From the NCBI RefSeq assembly GCF_007830515.1, contig NZ_VLKT01000012.1, positions 62,001 through 126,000 of the forward strand: a stretch of DNA of 64,000 nucleotides, written 5' to 3'. The notes under the pieces are model-generated. The model ran no database searches, was not told the origin of the DNA, and saw nothing but the letters and a program-made list of their open reading frames with translations. Below are positions 50,754 through 59,729 of the stretch, piece after piece. Source of the stretch: Mesorhizobium tianshanense. GTDB taxonomy: Bacteria; Pseudomonadota; Alphaproteobacteria; Rhizobiales; Rhizobiaceae. The position numbers and the translations under genes are program-made. Numbering within the stretch: position 1 is the first letter of the stretch; each line of letters begins with the position of its first letter.

Positions 50754-51168
50754 GAATTCCTCCCGACCGGAGTAGGTGCGTGCCCGGCCGGTTCGATCAT
50801 ACCCGAAAACGTGGAAGTCTAGGAACAGCAAAAGCGGGACCGGATTTCGGCGACGGGCAAGCCCGATCGTATCGAGCCGCAGCACGGTCTGCCCGAGCAG
50901 TCCGGCAGTCGGTTCGGCCAGATCGATCAGCCCGGCGTCGAACGCTCCCACCGACGCAGGCTGCGATCTGGGAGAGGCGCTCGGCATCGCCGAGATGCGC
51001 GCGTGGGCGGCGAAACAACCTGGATCAATTCGGCTGGCATCGTCGCCGATGAAGATCGGCGGCGACCCGTTCCTCTCTTGCACGTGAGCACGAAGGCGTT
51101 GCCACGATCCGTGGACGATCTGGGGAGCGAACCGATGCATCCCGTCTGGGATGCATCGGACGATTGAC
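50754..51168. other. Spacer between aioX and the DJ-1/PfpI gene (415 bp)
   Basis: There is no intact gene. The central part is the amidase relic at 50863-50950. The remainder must contain the aioX promoter; I see no sigma-54 element or clear operator here. Confidence 0.6.
50863..50950 (-). pseudogene. Fragment of an M20 amidase gene, duplicated from 58633-58720 or a paralogue
   Basis: These 88 bases match 58633-58720 at 81 positions with no gap (92%). On the minus strand they encode GAFDAGLIDLAEPTAGLLGQ and on to the TVLRLDTIG end, against GGFDGGLIDLAEQTAGLLGQ and the same end in the intact amidase. Similarity stops abruptly on both sides. It is the relic of a second M20 gene and marks the upstream edge of the arsenite cluster. 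Confidence 0.8.
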
Positions 51169-51762
51169 TCAGTTGTGGCGGATCTCCGTTCCCAGCACCT
51201 TCAGGCACTCGCGGATGAACGCGGCAAGTGCGGTCCAGCCCTTTGCCGACACCATCGTTCCGTCCACATAGGCCTCAGTCGGGGACAGGTCGATATAGGT
51301 TCCACCGGCGAGGGTCACTTCCGGCTCGCAGGCAGCCAGCGCACCTACTTTCTTGCCACGCACGACGCCGTCGACCGCGATCAGGATCTGGACGCCATGA
51401 CAGATCGTAAAGATCGGCTTCTTGTTTTCGTGGAAATGGCGGACTATCGCCTGCACGCGCTTATCCGTGCGGATGTACTCGGGGCCACGACCGCCGGCGC
51501 AATACACGGCATGATACTGGTCGAGCTGTTTTTCCGCCTCCGAAAAGGTCTTGTTGATCAAAGCATAGTGGCCGGGTTTTTCGGTGTAGGTTTGGTCGCC
51601 TTCGAAATCGTGAAGCGACGTCTTGATCAGGTCTCCAGCGTTCTTGTCGGGACAGACAACGTGGACGACGTGGCCGACGGCCTCCATCGCCTGCTGATAG
51701 ACGAAGATCTCGTATTCTTCGGTAAACTCACCGGTCAACATTAGTATTTTCTTGCCTGGCAT
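51169..51762 (-). CDS. DJ-1/PfpI family protein
   Basis: A 197-residue protein of the class-I amidotransferase-like fold. The nucleophile-elbow cysteine is in FTICHGVQILIA and the supporting glutamate in TGEFTEEYE; the AVYCAGGRGPEYIR segment is typical. Members act as chaperones, glyoxalase-like deglycases or peptidases; function here is unknown. ATG 51762 is the family start; the frame extends upstream without support. It lies after the GntR gene on the same strand, 179 bp away. Confidence 0.88.
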   Translation of the reverse strand: MPGKKILMLTGEFTEEYEIFVYQQAMEAVGHVVHVVCPDKNAGDLIKTSLHDFEGDQTYTEKPGHYALINKTFSEAEKQLDQYHAVYCAGGRGPEYIRTDKRVQAIVRHFHENKKPIFTICHGVQILIAVDGVVRGKKVGALAACEPEVTLAGGTYIDLSPTEAYVDGTMVSAKGWTALAAFIRECLKVLGTEIRHN

Positions 51763-51941
51763 GGTCGGTTTCCTCGTTTTGTGGGTGGAAGTCAGGCGGG
51801 CGTTGCACTCGCCCGGCGGCGCGGGTCTCAGAAAAGGGGATCCGGGACGTGGTATCCCGGGCGTTCGCCTGCGTGGTAAGCGGTGCATCCAGCTTGACGG
51901 CGCCGCTCCCGATGTGGACGGTGACTGACATCGTGACAGTC

Positions 51942-52643
51942 TCAATCGAACGCCAGCAACAAACGATCACGAGAATGCTCGATATGGCGGCGCATCGCCT
52001 GTTCCGCCGCGGCGGGATCGGAGGCAGCGAAGGCGGCCAGGATGGCCTCATGCTCGTCGAGCGCTTCCTCGGTGACGCGCGAATGGAACATCAGGCGGAA
52101 GATGTGGAAGTGCGTATGCTGGAATGCGAGGGTCTCGCGCACGAGATCATTGTTTGCAAATTCCATGATCCTGTCGTGGAAAATGGCGTCCTGCCGCGCA
52201 AAATTGGAGTAACGCAGGCGTTCGTCCTTGCCTTCGCGGCGCGCCATGCCCCCTGCGGACTCCCGAAGCACCGCAAGTTTCGTCTCATCCATCAATGCGG
52301 CTGCCTTGGCTGCCCCATGCGGTTCGAGCAGCAGGCGAAGCTCATAGAGTTCGTCAAATCGGCGCTTGGTTATCTGCGGCGCGGCGCGGTAGCCGATCAA
52401 ATGTGTCTTCAGCACAAGGCCTTCGCCTTCGAGGCGGCCAAGCGCTTCACGGATTGGCGTGTGGGATACATCAAGCTCCTTGACCAGGCTGTCGACGGTG
52501 ATCCGTGAGCCAGGCGCGATCTTCAGCGACATGAGTTGCGCGAAGATCGCTTCGTAGACGTCCTCCACAAGGCTGTTGGATCGCTGGATGCGTCCGCCAG
52601 CGGGCTCGACTTCTCGGGCATTGCTTGAGTTCATGACCTGCAT
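51942..52643 (-). CDS. GntR-family regulator (FCD subfamily)
   Basis: A 233-residue regulator. The winged helix covers about 25-90 (VYEAIFAQLMSLKIAPGSRI; ELDVSHTPIREALGRLEGEG) and the FCD effector domain covers about 95-225, with metal-ligand-type residues in RQDAIFHDRIME and HEAILAAF. FCD regulators usually respond to carboxylates. It is divergent from the alcohol-dehydrogenase operon, which it probably represses. Confidence 0.92.
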   Translation of the reverse strand: MQVMNSSNAREVEPAGGRIQRSNSLVEDVYEAIFAQLMSLKIAPGSRITVDSLVKELDVSHTPIREALGRLEGEGLVLKTHLIGYRAAPQITKRRFDELYELRLLLEPHGAAKAAALMDETKLAVLRESAGGMARREGKDERLRYSNFARQDAIFHDRIMEFANNDLVRETLAFQHTHFHIFRLMFHSRVTEEALDEHEAILAAFAASDPAAAEQAMRRHIEHSRDRLLLAFD

Positions 52644-52693
52644 CTTTGCCTCTTGACAGGATCACTGGCTAACACGATGCTTCGTCCAATACA

Positions 52694-52726
52694 ATCCTAT
52701 ATCCTATACGATTTAATAGAGGATAC
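52694..52726. promoter_or_regulatory. Candidate operator between gntR and the adh operon
   Basis: A perfect tandem ATCCTAT-ATCCTAT (52694-52707) is followed by GGATAC (52721-52726), which is inverted relative to TATCC in the first block. It sits in the AT-rich part of the 144-bp divergent spacer, where an FCD-type GntR protein would be expected to bind. Confidence 0.3.
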
Positions 52727-52787
52727 TTTTTAGGCCAAGCTCAACGAGCTTTCGCTTTCATTCCCAACATCATCGAGGATGCAGAAC

Positions 52788-54014
52788 ATGAGCCTTTTCG
52801 CCGCCGTAAGGCTGCCGCGTGAAATCCTCTTCGGGAAGGGCCAGCGCCATGTCATTCCAACCGTTGCGGCCAGGCTGGGCCGTCGCGCTCTTGTCTGTAC
52901 GGACGAGCGCTTCGCCGCAACTGTCGCCTTCGCAGAGATCATGGCGGCGCTTGAGGGCGCATCGATCGATGTGCTGGTGCACGACCGTGTGCAGCCCGAT
53001 GTGCCACGAGACACGGTTGCCGTCTGCGTGGAGGTGGCGCGGGAGTTTGCGCCGGACATGGTGATCGCCATCGGAGGCGGCAGTTGTCTCGACATGGCCA
53101 AATGCGCCGCTTTGCTCATCAGTCACGGCGGCCTGCTCCAGGACTACTACGGCGAGTTCAAGGTGCCTGGCCCGACGCTGCCGTTGATCGCGGTGCCGAC
53201 AACGGCTGGCACCGGCTCGGAAGTGACCCCTGTCGCGGTGATCTCCGATCCGGATCGCACCTTGAAGGTCGGCATATCCAGCCCGCATCTGATTGCGGCA
53301 GCCGCCATCTGCGACCCGGAACTGACGATGACATGTCCCCCGGGACTGACGGCCATCGCGGGCGCAGACGCGCTGACACATGCGATCGAGGCTTTTACCG
53401 CCGTCAGGCGCGGCACTGACCCCAGCCTGCCGCAACAGCATGTCTTCATCGGAAAGAGCGCGCTGACCGATCATTTTGCGCTGCTCGCGATCAAGCTGCT
53501 TGGCCGCAGTCTCGAGAAGGCATACCGCGACCCAGCCGACGAGGACGCTCGGGCCGATGTGATGATGGGCGCGCTTGCAGCCGGCTGTGCGTTCGGCACG
53601 GCCGGAACGGCGGCGGCGCACGCGGTGCAATATCCGGTCGGCGCCCTTACCCACACCGCTCACGGGCTGGGTGTCGCCACCATGTTGCCGTATGTCATGA
53701 AGTACAACCGGGTCGCCGCGGCCACCGAGATGACCGAGATCGGCCTTGCTCTTGGTCTCGACAGGAGGGACCGGAGTACCGGTGAGATGGCCGGCGCGAC
53801 GATCGACGAGATCGGCCGGCTGTTTGGAGCGATCGGGATCACGCCTTCGCTGGCCAAGCTCGGGCTTCCCGCCGACAAGCTCGATTGGACGGCCGAACAG
53901 GCGCTCGGCATCGACCGTCTCATCAAGAACAATCCGCGTCCATTCGATCTGGCAGCCATGCGGGGCCTGATCCAGGCTGCCTACGATGGCGATCTCGCCA
54001 CCTACGTCATGTGA
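52788..54014 (+). CDS. Iron-containing alcohol dehydrogenase (4-hydroxybutyrate-type candidate)
   Basis: A 408-residue group III dehydrogenase. The NAD motif GGGSCLDMAKCAALL is near 95, the next landmark is PTTAGTGSEVTPVAV, and the metal site is spread over DALTHAIEAFTAV and the histidines in AAAHAVQYPVGALTHTAHG. ATG 52788 (GAGGAT site seven bases away) is preferred to the ATG three codons earlier. With the succinate-semialdehyde-type dehydrogenase that follows, oxidation of 4-hydroxybutyrate to succinate semialdehyde is the best proposal, but other diols or hydroxyacids are possible. Confidence 0.86.
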   Translation: MSLFAAVRLPREILFGKGQRHVIPTVAARLGRRALVCTDERFAATVAFAEIMAALEGASIDVLVHDRVQPDVPRDTVAVCVEVAREFAPDMVIAIGGGSCLDMAKCAALLISHGGLLQDYYGEFKVPGPTLPLIAVPTTAGTGSEVTPVAVISDPDRTLKVGISSPHLIAAAAICDPELTMTCPPGLTAIAGADALTHAIEAFTAVRRGTDPSLPQQHVFIGKSALTDHFALLAIKLLGRSLEKAYRDPADEDARADVMMGALAAGCAFGTAGTAAAHAVQYPVGALTHTAHGLGVATMLPYVMKYNRVAAATEMTEIGLALGLDRRDRSTGEMAGATIDEIGRLFGAIGITPSLAKLGLPADKLDWTAEQALGIDRLIKNNPRPFDLAAMRGLIQAAYDGDLATYVM

Positions 54015-54032
54015 GCAATCGAGGAGCAGGCC

Positions 54033-55517
54033 ATGAACATATCTCATCAGCTGGAAGACGATCAGGACACTGCCGACTTCCATAGATTTTCCCACGGCCT
54101 GTATATCGGCGGCCAATGGGGGCAATCCGCCGACGGCAGGGAAATCCAGGTCGTGGACCCTTCCACCGAAGCGGTGATCGCCACCGTTCCCGATGCGACG
54201 ATCGAAGATGCCACAGCCGCCGTGGAGGCCGCGGCCAAAGCCGCCGACGGCTGGCGCACAACGGCACCCCGCAAGCGTTCCGAAATCCTTAGACGTTGCT
54301 TCGAACTGATGACGCAACGTTCCGAGACGCTGGCAACCCTGATCTCGCTGGAAAACGGCAAGGCACTCCGGGACGCGCGTGGCGAGATCGCCTACGCTGC
54401 GGAATTCTTTCGCTGGAATGGCGAGGAAGCCGTTCGCATCACCGGTGAATTCGGGATTGCGCCTTCCGGCACGAACCGGATCGTGGTCGACTACGAGCCC
54501 ATCGGTATCTGCGTCCTTGTCACACCCTGGAACTTCCCTGCCGCCATGGCGACGCGCAAGATCGCGCCCGCCTTGGCTGCCGGGTGCACGGTAATTTTGA
54601 AGCCAGCCAGCGAGACCCCGCTCACGGCCTACGCGCTTGCCGCGCTCTACCAGGAAGCAGGCGTTCCGCCAGGTGTGGTGAACGTTCTGACAACCTCCAA
54701 TCCCGGTCCTGTGACGGCCGCGATGCTGGCCGATCCGCGGGTGCGGAAGCTTTCCTTTACCGGCTCGACGGGTGTCGGGCGCGTTCTGCTGGCCGAGGCT
54801 GCAAAGCACGTGGTTTCGTGTTCGATGGAACTTGGCGGCAACGCGCCGTTCCTCGTGTTCGACGACGCGGACCTCGACGCGGCGGTCGATGGGGCGATGG
54901 TGGCGAAGATGCGCAACGCCGGCGAGGCCTGCACGGCCGCAAACCGCATCTATGTCCAGTCCAGCGTTTACGATGCCTTTTGCGAAAGCCTCGCCAGGCG
55001 GATGTCGGCACTCAAGATCGGCGCTGGTCCGGACGCGGCCACGGAGTGCGGGCCGATGATCACCAGGAAGGCCGTCGACAAGATCGACCGTCTGGTCAAC
55101 GATGCTGTCGCCCGTGGCGCGCGGGTGCTGTGCGGGGGCAAGGCAGGCTCGGGAAAGGGATTCTACTATCCACCGACCGTGCTTTGCGATGTCCCGGCCG
55201 AGGCGGAGATGGCGCACGAGGAAATTTTTGGGCCGGTGGCGCCGATCTCGAGATTCGAAACGGAAGCCGACGTCATCGCGCGCGCCAACGACACCGAATA
55301 CGGTCTTGCCGCCTACATCTACACGCGCGATCTTGCGCGTGGAATGCGGGTGGCATCCAAGATCGAAGCCGGGATGATCGCTCTCAACCGCGGTTTGATG
55401 TCCGATCCGGCAGCCCCCTTCGGCGGGGTAAAGCAGAGCGGCCTCGGCCGCGAGGGCGGCCAGCATCACGGCATTGCCGAGTTCATGGAGGCGAAATACC
55501 TCGCCATCAGCATCTGA
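54033..55517 (+). CDS. gabD: NAD(P)-dependent succinate-semialdehyde dehydrogenase family
   Basis: A 494-residue aldehyde dehydrogenase. PWNFPAAMATRKIAPALAAG, FTGSTGVGR, the catalytic Glu in ELGGNAPF and the catalytic Cys in NAGEACTAANR are all present in GabD-like form. It follows the alcohol dehydrogenase gene by 18 bp. It would oxidise succinate semialdehyde to succinate for the TCA cycle; related aldehydes cannot be excluded. Confidence 0.88.
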   Translation: MNISHQLEDDQDTADFHRFSHGLYIGGQWGQSADGREIQVVDPSTEAVIATVPDATIEDATAAVEAAAKAADGWRTTAPRKRSEILRRCFELMTQRSETLATLISLENGKALRDARGEIAYAAEFFRWNGEEAVRITGEFGIAPSGTNRIVVDYEPIGICVLVTPWNFPAAMATRKIAPALAAGCTVILKPASETPLTAYALAALYQEAGVPPGVVNVLTTSNPGPVTAAMLADPRVRKLSFTGSTGVGRVLLAEAAKHVVSCSMELGGNAPFLVFDDADLDAAVDGAMVAKMRNAGEACTAANRIYVQSSVYDAFCESLARRMSALKIGAGPDAATECGPMITRKAVDKIDRLVNDAVARGARVLCGGKAGSGKGFYYPPTVLCDVPAEAEMAHEEIFGPVAPISRFETEADVIARANDTEYGLAAYIYTRDLARGMRVASKIEAGMIALNRGLMSDPAAPFGGVKQSGLGREGGQHHGIAEFMEAKYLAISI

Positions 55518-55529
55518 GCGGAGGGAAGA

Positions 55530-56354
55530 GTGCAAAGCGATCCGTTTCGCATCCGCGATCACGTCGCGGATTTTGACAAAATCGTGCAGGACATCGTTCA
55601 CCGCAGCGAGGCCGTTCGCGCAACCATTCCAATGACTGCGGACGTTGCCTATGGGCCGGATCAGACCGAGACCGTCGACCTGTTCTTTCCCTCGGGCAAA
55701 AGAAGCGGCCTGCCGGTGCACATGTTTATCCATGGCGGTTACTGGAGAATGTTCTCCAAGCGCGACTACTCATACGTCGCGACGACGATTACCCAGGCGG
55801 GTGCGATTGCCGTCATCGTCGACTATGCTCTGATGCCCAAGGTCAGGATGGCTACGATCGTCGACCAGGTGCGCCGCGCCAAGCAGTGGGTTCTGGCCCA
55901 TATCGCCGACCATGGCGGGAACCCGGCAGAACTGACTGTCAGCGGTCATTCGGCTGGAGCACATCTTTCAACGTTTCTGTTCAATAGCGAGAATACCCCG
56001 TCGAATGTGCGGGCAGCTCTTCTGCTCGGCGGCCTCTACGATTTGAAGCCGCTCCAGAACTCCTTTCTCGCCAACGAGATTGGGATCACCGATGAGGAAG
56101 TCGCCATGTTTACACCTCTTGCCCATCGGCATGATCCTCAATCCAAAGCGACGGTTCTGGTCGGAGCCAATGAGACGCCGCCTTTCCATCAGCAAGCAGA
56201 TCGATTCAAAGAGAACCTGCTGCAGCAGGGTTCGCCGGTCACGTCGCTTGTTCTCACGAACCGCAACCACATGGACAGTGTCAGGGATCTCGGCGTGCCT
56301 GGGAGCCAGGCAGGTGATTGCCTGACGAACCTGATTGCAAACGACCGCCGCTAA
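55530..56354 (+). CDS. Alpha/beta hydrolase (esterase/arylformamidase-like)
   Basis: A 274-residue hydrolase. The oxyanion-hole motif FIHGGYWRMF and nucleophile elbow SGHSAGAHL are clear, with Asp and His later (the histidine probably in NRNHMDSV). The pattern is that of kynurenine-formamidase-like and small-ester hydrolases. GTG 55530 follows GAGGGAAG. As the third gene of the operon it may open a lactone or ester to feed the alcohol dehydrogenase, replacing the metallo-lactonase BlcC of Agrobacterium. This is inference from position. Confidence 0.85.
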   Translation: MQSDPFRIRDHVADFDKIVQDIVHRSEAVRATIPMTADVAYGPDQTETVDLFFPSGKRSGLPVHMFIHGGYWRMFSKRDYSYVATTITQAGAIAVIVDYALMPKVRMATIVDQVRRAKQWVLAHIADHGGNPAELTVSGHSAGAHLSTFLFNSENTPSNVRAALLLGGLYDLKPLQNSFLANEIGITDEEVAMFTPLAHRHDPQSKATVLVGANETPPFHQQADRFKENLLQQGSPVTSLVLTNRNHMDSVRDLGVPGSQAGDCLTNLIANDRR

Positions 56355-56509
56355 CCCTCCCTGCAGACATGCCAGCCGTTACCCATGCCGGCTCAACCGC
56401 AATGCCGGCTGCATCCACTCGGGCAGTAGCTGGAGACGGAAACCCCCCTCTTTGGCTCATCACAATGATAATACGGTACTGGTCGGAATTGCTCTGCCAG
56501 TGACACCGG

Positions 56510-57451
56510 TCAGACCGCCCTGAGATATTCGACCCATTGCGGGGTCTGTATCACCGAGCGCGCGCGCATATATTTCCACGCACCGTATTTGTAGAAATCG
56601 AAATCGAGTGCCGATACGACGTTCTGCACCATTGCCCAGGTTCCCCACTTCACATCGGCGAGCACCTTGTGCACGACCAGTCGCGCTTTCAGCCGTGGGT
56701 CGAACCTGCCGAAATATTCCTCGATGACTTCCGCCTCGACCGTATCGGAGAAGAACATTTCCCCGCACCAGATGCCGAGTTCGTAACAGCGGTCGTTGTT
56801 TGCCGCATACTCATAATCGATCAGCATCATCGACCGGTCGGGCGCGATCATGAAGTTTCCGGGCATTGGATCGTTGAAGCACGGCACGAGGTCGATGCCC
56901 GAAGCCTCGAGCGCCGCCCGCGCCAGCCGGTACTGGCGATGCAGCCAGGCAAAATCCGCGGGCAGTGCGCCTCCGAGCTCGCGCACCTGATCGATATGCT
57001 CGTCAATCATGTCGAAGACCGTCTTGGTTAGCGGCAGGAGGCCCGAATCGTTGAAGCGCCGATAGAGACCCAGCACCGAGCGGCGCACATCCGGATCCAG
57101 GAAATCGCGATTGGTACAGGAGCGCCGTCCCTCCATGAAGTCGGCGATCTCGACTCCGCGTTCGTCCAGATAGTCGTAGACCGCGGGTCCGATACCGAGC
57201 GAATGCGCGCGCCGGCTCGCCTCCGCCGCCGCCTTTCGGTCGATGAACATCTCGGTGCCCCGGCCCGGAACCTTAACGAAATAGCTCCCTGGCTGTCCCT
57301 CGATGCGAATGCGCCAATTGGAGTTGCTGATGCCGCCATGCACCGGCCGGTAGCGGAGATCGCGGCCCGTCCATGGTTCGACGGCATGGATGACGGCTTC
57401 GATCTCCCGCTCGGCTTCGCTCACCGCCTCGCCTGGCCGCTTCTCAATCAT
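56510..57451 (-). CDS. Choline-kinase-like phosphotransferase, copy 1
   Basis: A 313-residue protein of the APH/choline-kinase fold. The N-lobe lysine is in SYFVKVPG, the catalytic loop is PCFNDPMPGNFM (Brenner motif with Cys-Phe where His is usual, catalytic Asp kept) and the metal loop is LIDYEYAANND. Such enzymes phosphorylate choline, ethanolamine or other small hydroxyl compounds. It is the last gene of the leftward operon, 20 bp after the second kinase. The pair differs strongly in sequence, so they are unlikely to be redundant. Confidence 0.85.
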   Translation of the reverse strand: MIEKRPGEAVSEAEREIEAVIHAVEPWTGRDLRYRPVHGGISNSNWRIRIEGQPGSYFVKVPGRGTEMFIDRKAAAEASRRAHSLGIGPAVYDYLDERGVEIADFMEGRRSCTNRDFLDPDVRRSVLGLYRRFNDSGLLPLTKTVFDMIDEHIDQVRELGGALPADFAWLHRQYRLARAALEASGIDLVPCFNDPMPGNFMIAPDRSMMLIDYEYAANNDRCYELGIWCGEMFFSDTVEAEVIEEYFGRFDPRLKARLVVHKVLADVKWGTWAMVQNVVSALDFDFYKYGAWKYMRARSVIQTPQWVEYLRAV

Positions 57452-57471
57452 CTACAGCCCCTTGTGTCAGC

Positions 57472-58437
57472 TCAAAGCCGTCTCAGCTTCAGTTCGAAGT
57501 CCGGATGGCGAAGAGCCATCCGGCAGCGCAGCAGGCGCCACTGCGCGTATTTCAGGAACTCGATGTCGCCGCGCGCTGATGTCGAGTTCATAAGCATCCC
57601 CCAGAGCCCCCACATCAGATCGTCCGCGACCGCATAGACACGGCAGCGGTCGAGGGAAGCCTGACGAAAAGACCCCTCGAACATCTCAAGCGCCGGCCGC
57701 ATCTCTTCCTCGAACGGAAAGGCCTCATTGAGCAGGATGCCGATCTCGTAGAGGGGGTCGACATTGCGGGCTTCGTCGAAATCGACGAGCTGAACCGCCC
57801 CGTCCTGGCTTATCATGACGTTGGAGGCGAGACCGTCCGCGTGGCTCGGCCGGGCATCGTAGCCCGCAGCCGTGATCGCGCGCTCGATCTCCCCGACGCC
57901 GTCGAGCATCCACCAAAGATCGTCCGGACGGTCGACGCCGGCGGCTTTGCAGGCGTTGTCCAGCACCCGGATCCTGTCGAAAACTGTCCACGACAAGGCG
58001 AATGGCCGCGACCCATGGATCGCCTTTTTGAGCGCGATGACCTGTTCCATGATTTCCGTCCGTCGCAGATCGTCCATGCGTGCCGTTTTCCAACCGGGCG
58101 GCAGGAGATCGAAGACGATCGCGCCGGCGTCTCGCGCAAGATGCCGGGGACTTGGCGCGCAGCCCAGTTCGGCCGCGACGGAAGCGGCGTCAAACACGGC
58201 CCCCAGATCGACGAACGCCTTCTGGTCGGCGCTCACGATCTTCAGGAAATAGGCCGGAGACGACTGGTCGACCGCCACCAGCCAAGCTTCGCTGTCGACG
58301 CCGCGATGCGAGGGCGATGCGATACCCGGAGAGGCCGAGGCAAAACCGATCTGTTTTCCCGTCCATTCCGCAACAGCGGTGAGCGCCGCCTCGGCACGAA
58401 CTTCCGCGGAGGTGGAGGCTTCGCCGATCGTCTTCAT
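57472..58437 (-). CDS. Choline-kinase-like phosphotransferase, copy 2
   Basis: A 321-residue member of the same fold. The lysine lies in AYFLKIVSADQ, the catalytic loop is SHADGLASNVMI (Asp and Asn kept) and the metal loop is QLVDFDEARNVD. The C-terminal helices match those of copy 1 in layout (LMWGLWGMLMNSTSA against VKWGTWAMVQNVVSA), so the two are ancient paralogues. ATG 58437 is 11 bp after the amidase stop; a far longer open frame overlaps the amidase and is rejected. Substrate is unknown. Confidence 0.84.
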   Translation of the reverse strand: MKTIGEASTSAEVRAEAALTAVAEWTGKQIGFASASPGIASPSHRGVDSEAWLVAVDQSSPAYFLKIVSADQKAFVDLGAVFDAASVAAELGCAPSPRHLARDAGAIVFDLLPPGWKTARMDDLRRTEIMEQVIALKKAIHGSRPFALSWTVFDRIRVLDNACKAAGVDRPDDLWWMLDGVGEIERAITAAGYDARPSHADGLASNVMISQDGAVQLVDFDEARNVDPLYEIGILLNEAFPFEEEMRPALEMFEGSFRQASLDRCRVYAVADDLMWGLWGMLMNSTSARGDIEFLKYAQWRLLRCRMALRHPDFELKLRRL

Positions 58438-58448
58438 CGTCCGGCCCT

Positions 58449-59729
58449 TCAGCGCTTCAGGACGTTGCCGTCGACGCAGAACCGCCACAGCATCCCCGCG
58501 AGCAGTTCCGTCCCCAGGAGCCGGTCCTCGGGCGTGGTAAACTCCGTCGGATGGTGGATGACACCGCCGACGCTCGGCACCCCGATGACGATCGCCGGCG
58601 TCACCGCCGACATGCTGACGGCGTCGTGCCCACCGATCGTGTCGAGCCGCAGCACGGTCTGCCCGAGCAATCCGGCGGTCTGTTCGGCCAGATCGATCAG
58701 CCCGCCGTCGAACCCTCCCGCCCGCCTGCGGTCTATGGATCGAACTTCGAACGACACGCGCGCACGCGCGGCGCAGGCTGCGATCTTCTGCTTGAGGTCC
58801 GCTTCGGCCGAGGCCAGAAGCTCGGCGCTTGCCGACCGCAGTTCGATGAACATCACCGCCTCTGCCGGCACCACGTTCGGCGAATTGGGATGGACTTCCA
58901 ACCGCGCCGCCGAGGTGTGCAGATCCGGACCGGCCTTGTCGGCCATGTCCCGGAGTTCGGCGATCAGATAGGCGGCGGCGAGCAGCGCATCCTGCCGCTC
59001 GGCCATCGGAGTCGGGCCGGTATGGGCCTGCCGGCCGACATAGGCGAGGCGATATTTGACGGCGCCCCAGAAACGGGTGAATGCCCCGAACCGCAGGCCG
59101 GCCTTCTCGAGATGGGCCGAACCCTCGATGTGGATCTCGATCAGGGCGTCCGGCACCACGCGAGCGGCCTTGCCAGCATAGCCGATTTCCGCCAGCGCCT
59201 CGGCCACCGAAACGCCGGAGCCGTCCCGGCGCGCCAGCGCGAAATCGAGGTCGATCTCGCCGGAATTGACGCTGCTGCCAAGCAGGCTGGGCTGGAATCG
59301 CGCACCTTCCTCGTTGGTCCAGTTGACGATGATGAAGTTGCATTTCGGCGTGATGCCGGTCTCGGCCACCCGGCGCCGGATCGCCTCTATCGCGCCGCAG
59401 GCGGCGATCACCCCATAGGCGCCGTCGAAACGGCCACCATTCGGCTGGCTGTCGAGATGCGACCCGCACATGATGCAGGGCGCATCCTTGCCGGCCCAGT
59501 CGAGAAATCCGTACATGTTGCCGATCGCGTCGACCTCGAGGCGCAGACCTTCCCGCGCGAACCATGCAGCCAACCAGTCGCGTGCCAGTCCATCCTCGCG
59601 CGACAGGGTCAGTCGCGTCATCGAGCCGTCTGGACCGCCGCCGAAGGCTGAAACCTCATCCATCATCCGATGGAGGGCTTCGGCGTCGATGTCGGGGAAA
59701 GCCGACGGGTCCTTGCGAATTTCAAGCAT
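58449..59729 (-). CDS. M20-family Zn amidase (N-carbamoyl-amino-acid hydrolase/allantoate-type)
   Basis: A 426-residue hydantoinase/carbamoylase-type amidase. Metal ligands are in CGSHLDSQPNGGRFDGAYG, NWTNEEGARFQPS, and the histidines of RQAHTGPTP and IGGHDAVSMS; the lid-domain NVVPAEAVMFIELRS is also typical. It would hydrolyse an N-carbamoyl or ureido compound (or similar amide) to the free amino compound. It overlaps the DeoR stop by 8 bp. A fragment of a near copy of this gene lies at 50863-50950. Confidence 0.9.
   Translation of the reverse strand: MLEIRKDPSAFPDIDAEALHRMMDEVSAFGGGPDGSMTRLTLSREDGLARDWLAAWFAREGLRLEVDAIGNMYGFLDWAGKDAPCIMCGSHLDSQPNGGRFDGAYGVIAACGAIEAIRRRVAETGITPKCNFIIVNWTNEEGARFQPSLLGSSVNSGEIDLDFALARRDGSGVSVAEALAEIGYAGKAARVVPDALIEIHIEGSAHLEKAGLRFGAFTRFWGAVKYRLAYVGRQAHTGPTPMAERQDALLAAAYLIAELRDMADKAGPDLHTSAARLEVHPNSPNVVPAEAVMFIELRSASAELLASAEADLKQKIAACAARARVSFEVRSIDRRRAGGFDGGLIDLAEQTAGLLGQTVLRLDTIGGHDAVSMSAVTPAIVIGVPSVGGVIHHPTEFTTPEDRLLGTELLAGMLWRFCVDGNVLKR
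58633..58720. repeat. Segment of the M20 amidase gene repeated at 50863-50950
   Basis: An 88-bp stretch inside the intact amidase gene, 92% identical without gaps to the relic 7,770 bp to the left and in the same orientation. Flanks show no similarity at base level. It could serve as a short homology for recombination across the arsenite and butyrate-type genes. Confidence 0.8.

Noticed and set aside
52770..55733. 987-codon open frame on the minus strand
   Set aside because: It is antisense to the alcohol and aldehyde dehydrogenase genes, which have complete catalytic motifs; the frame itself has no recognisable domain.
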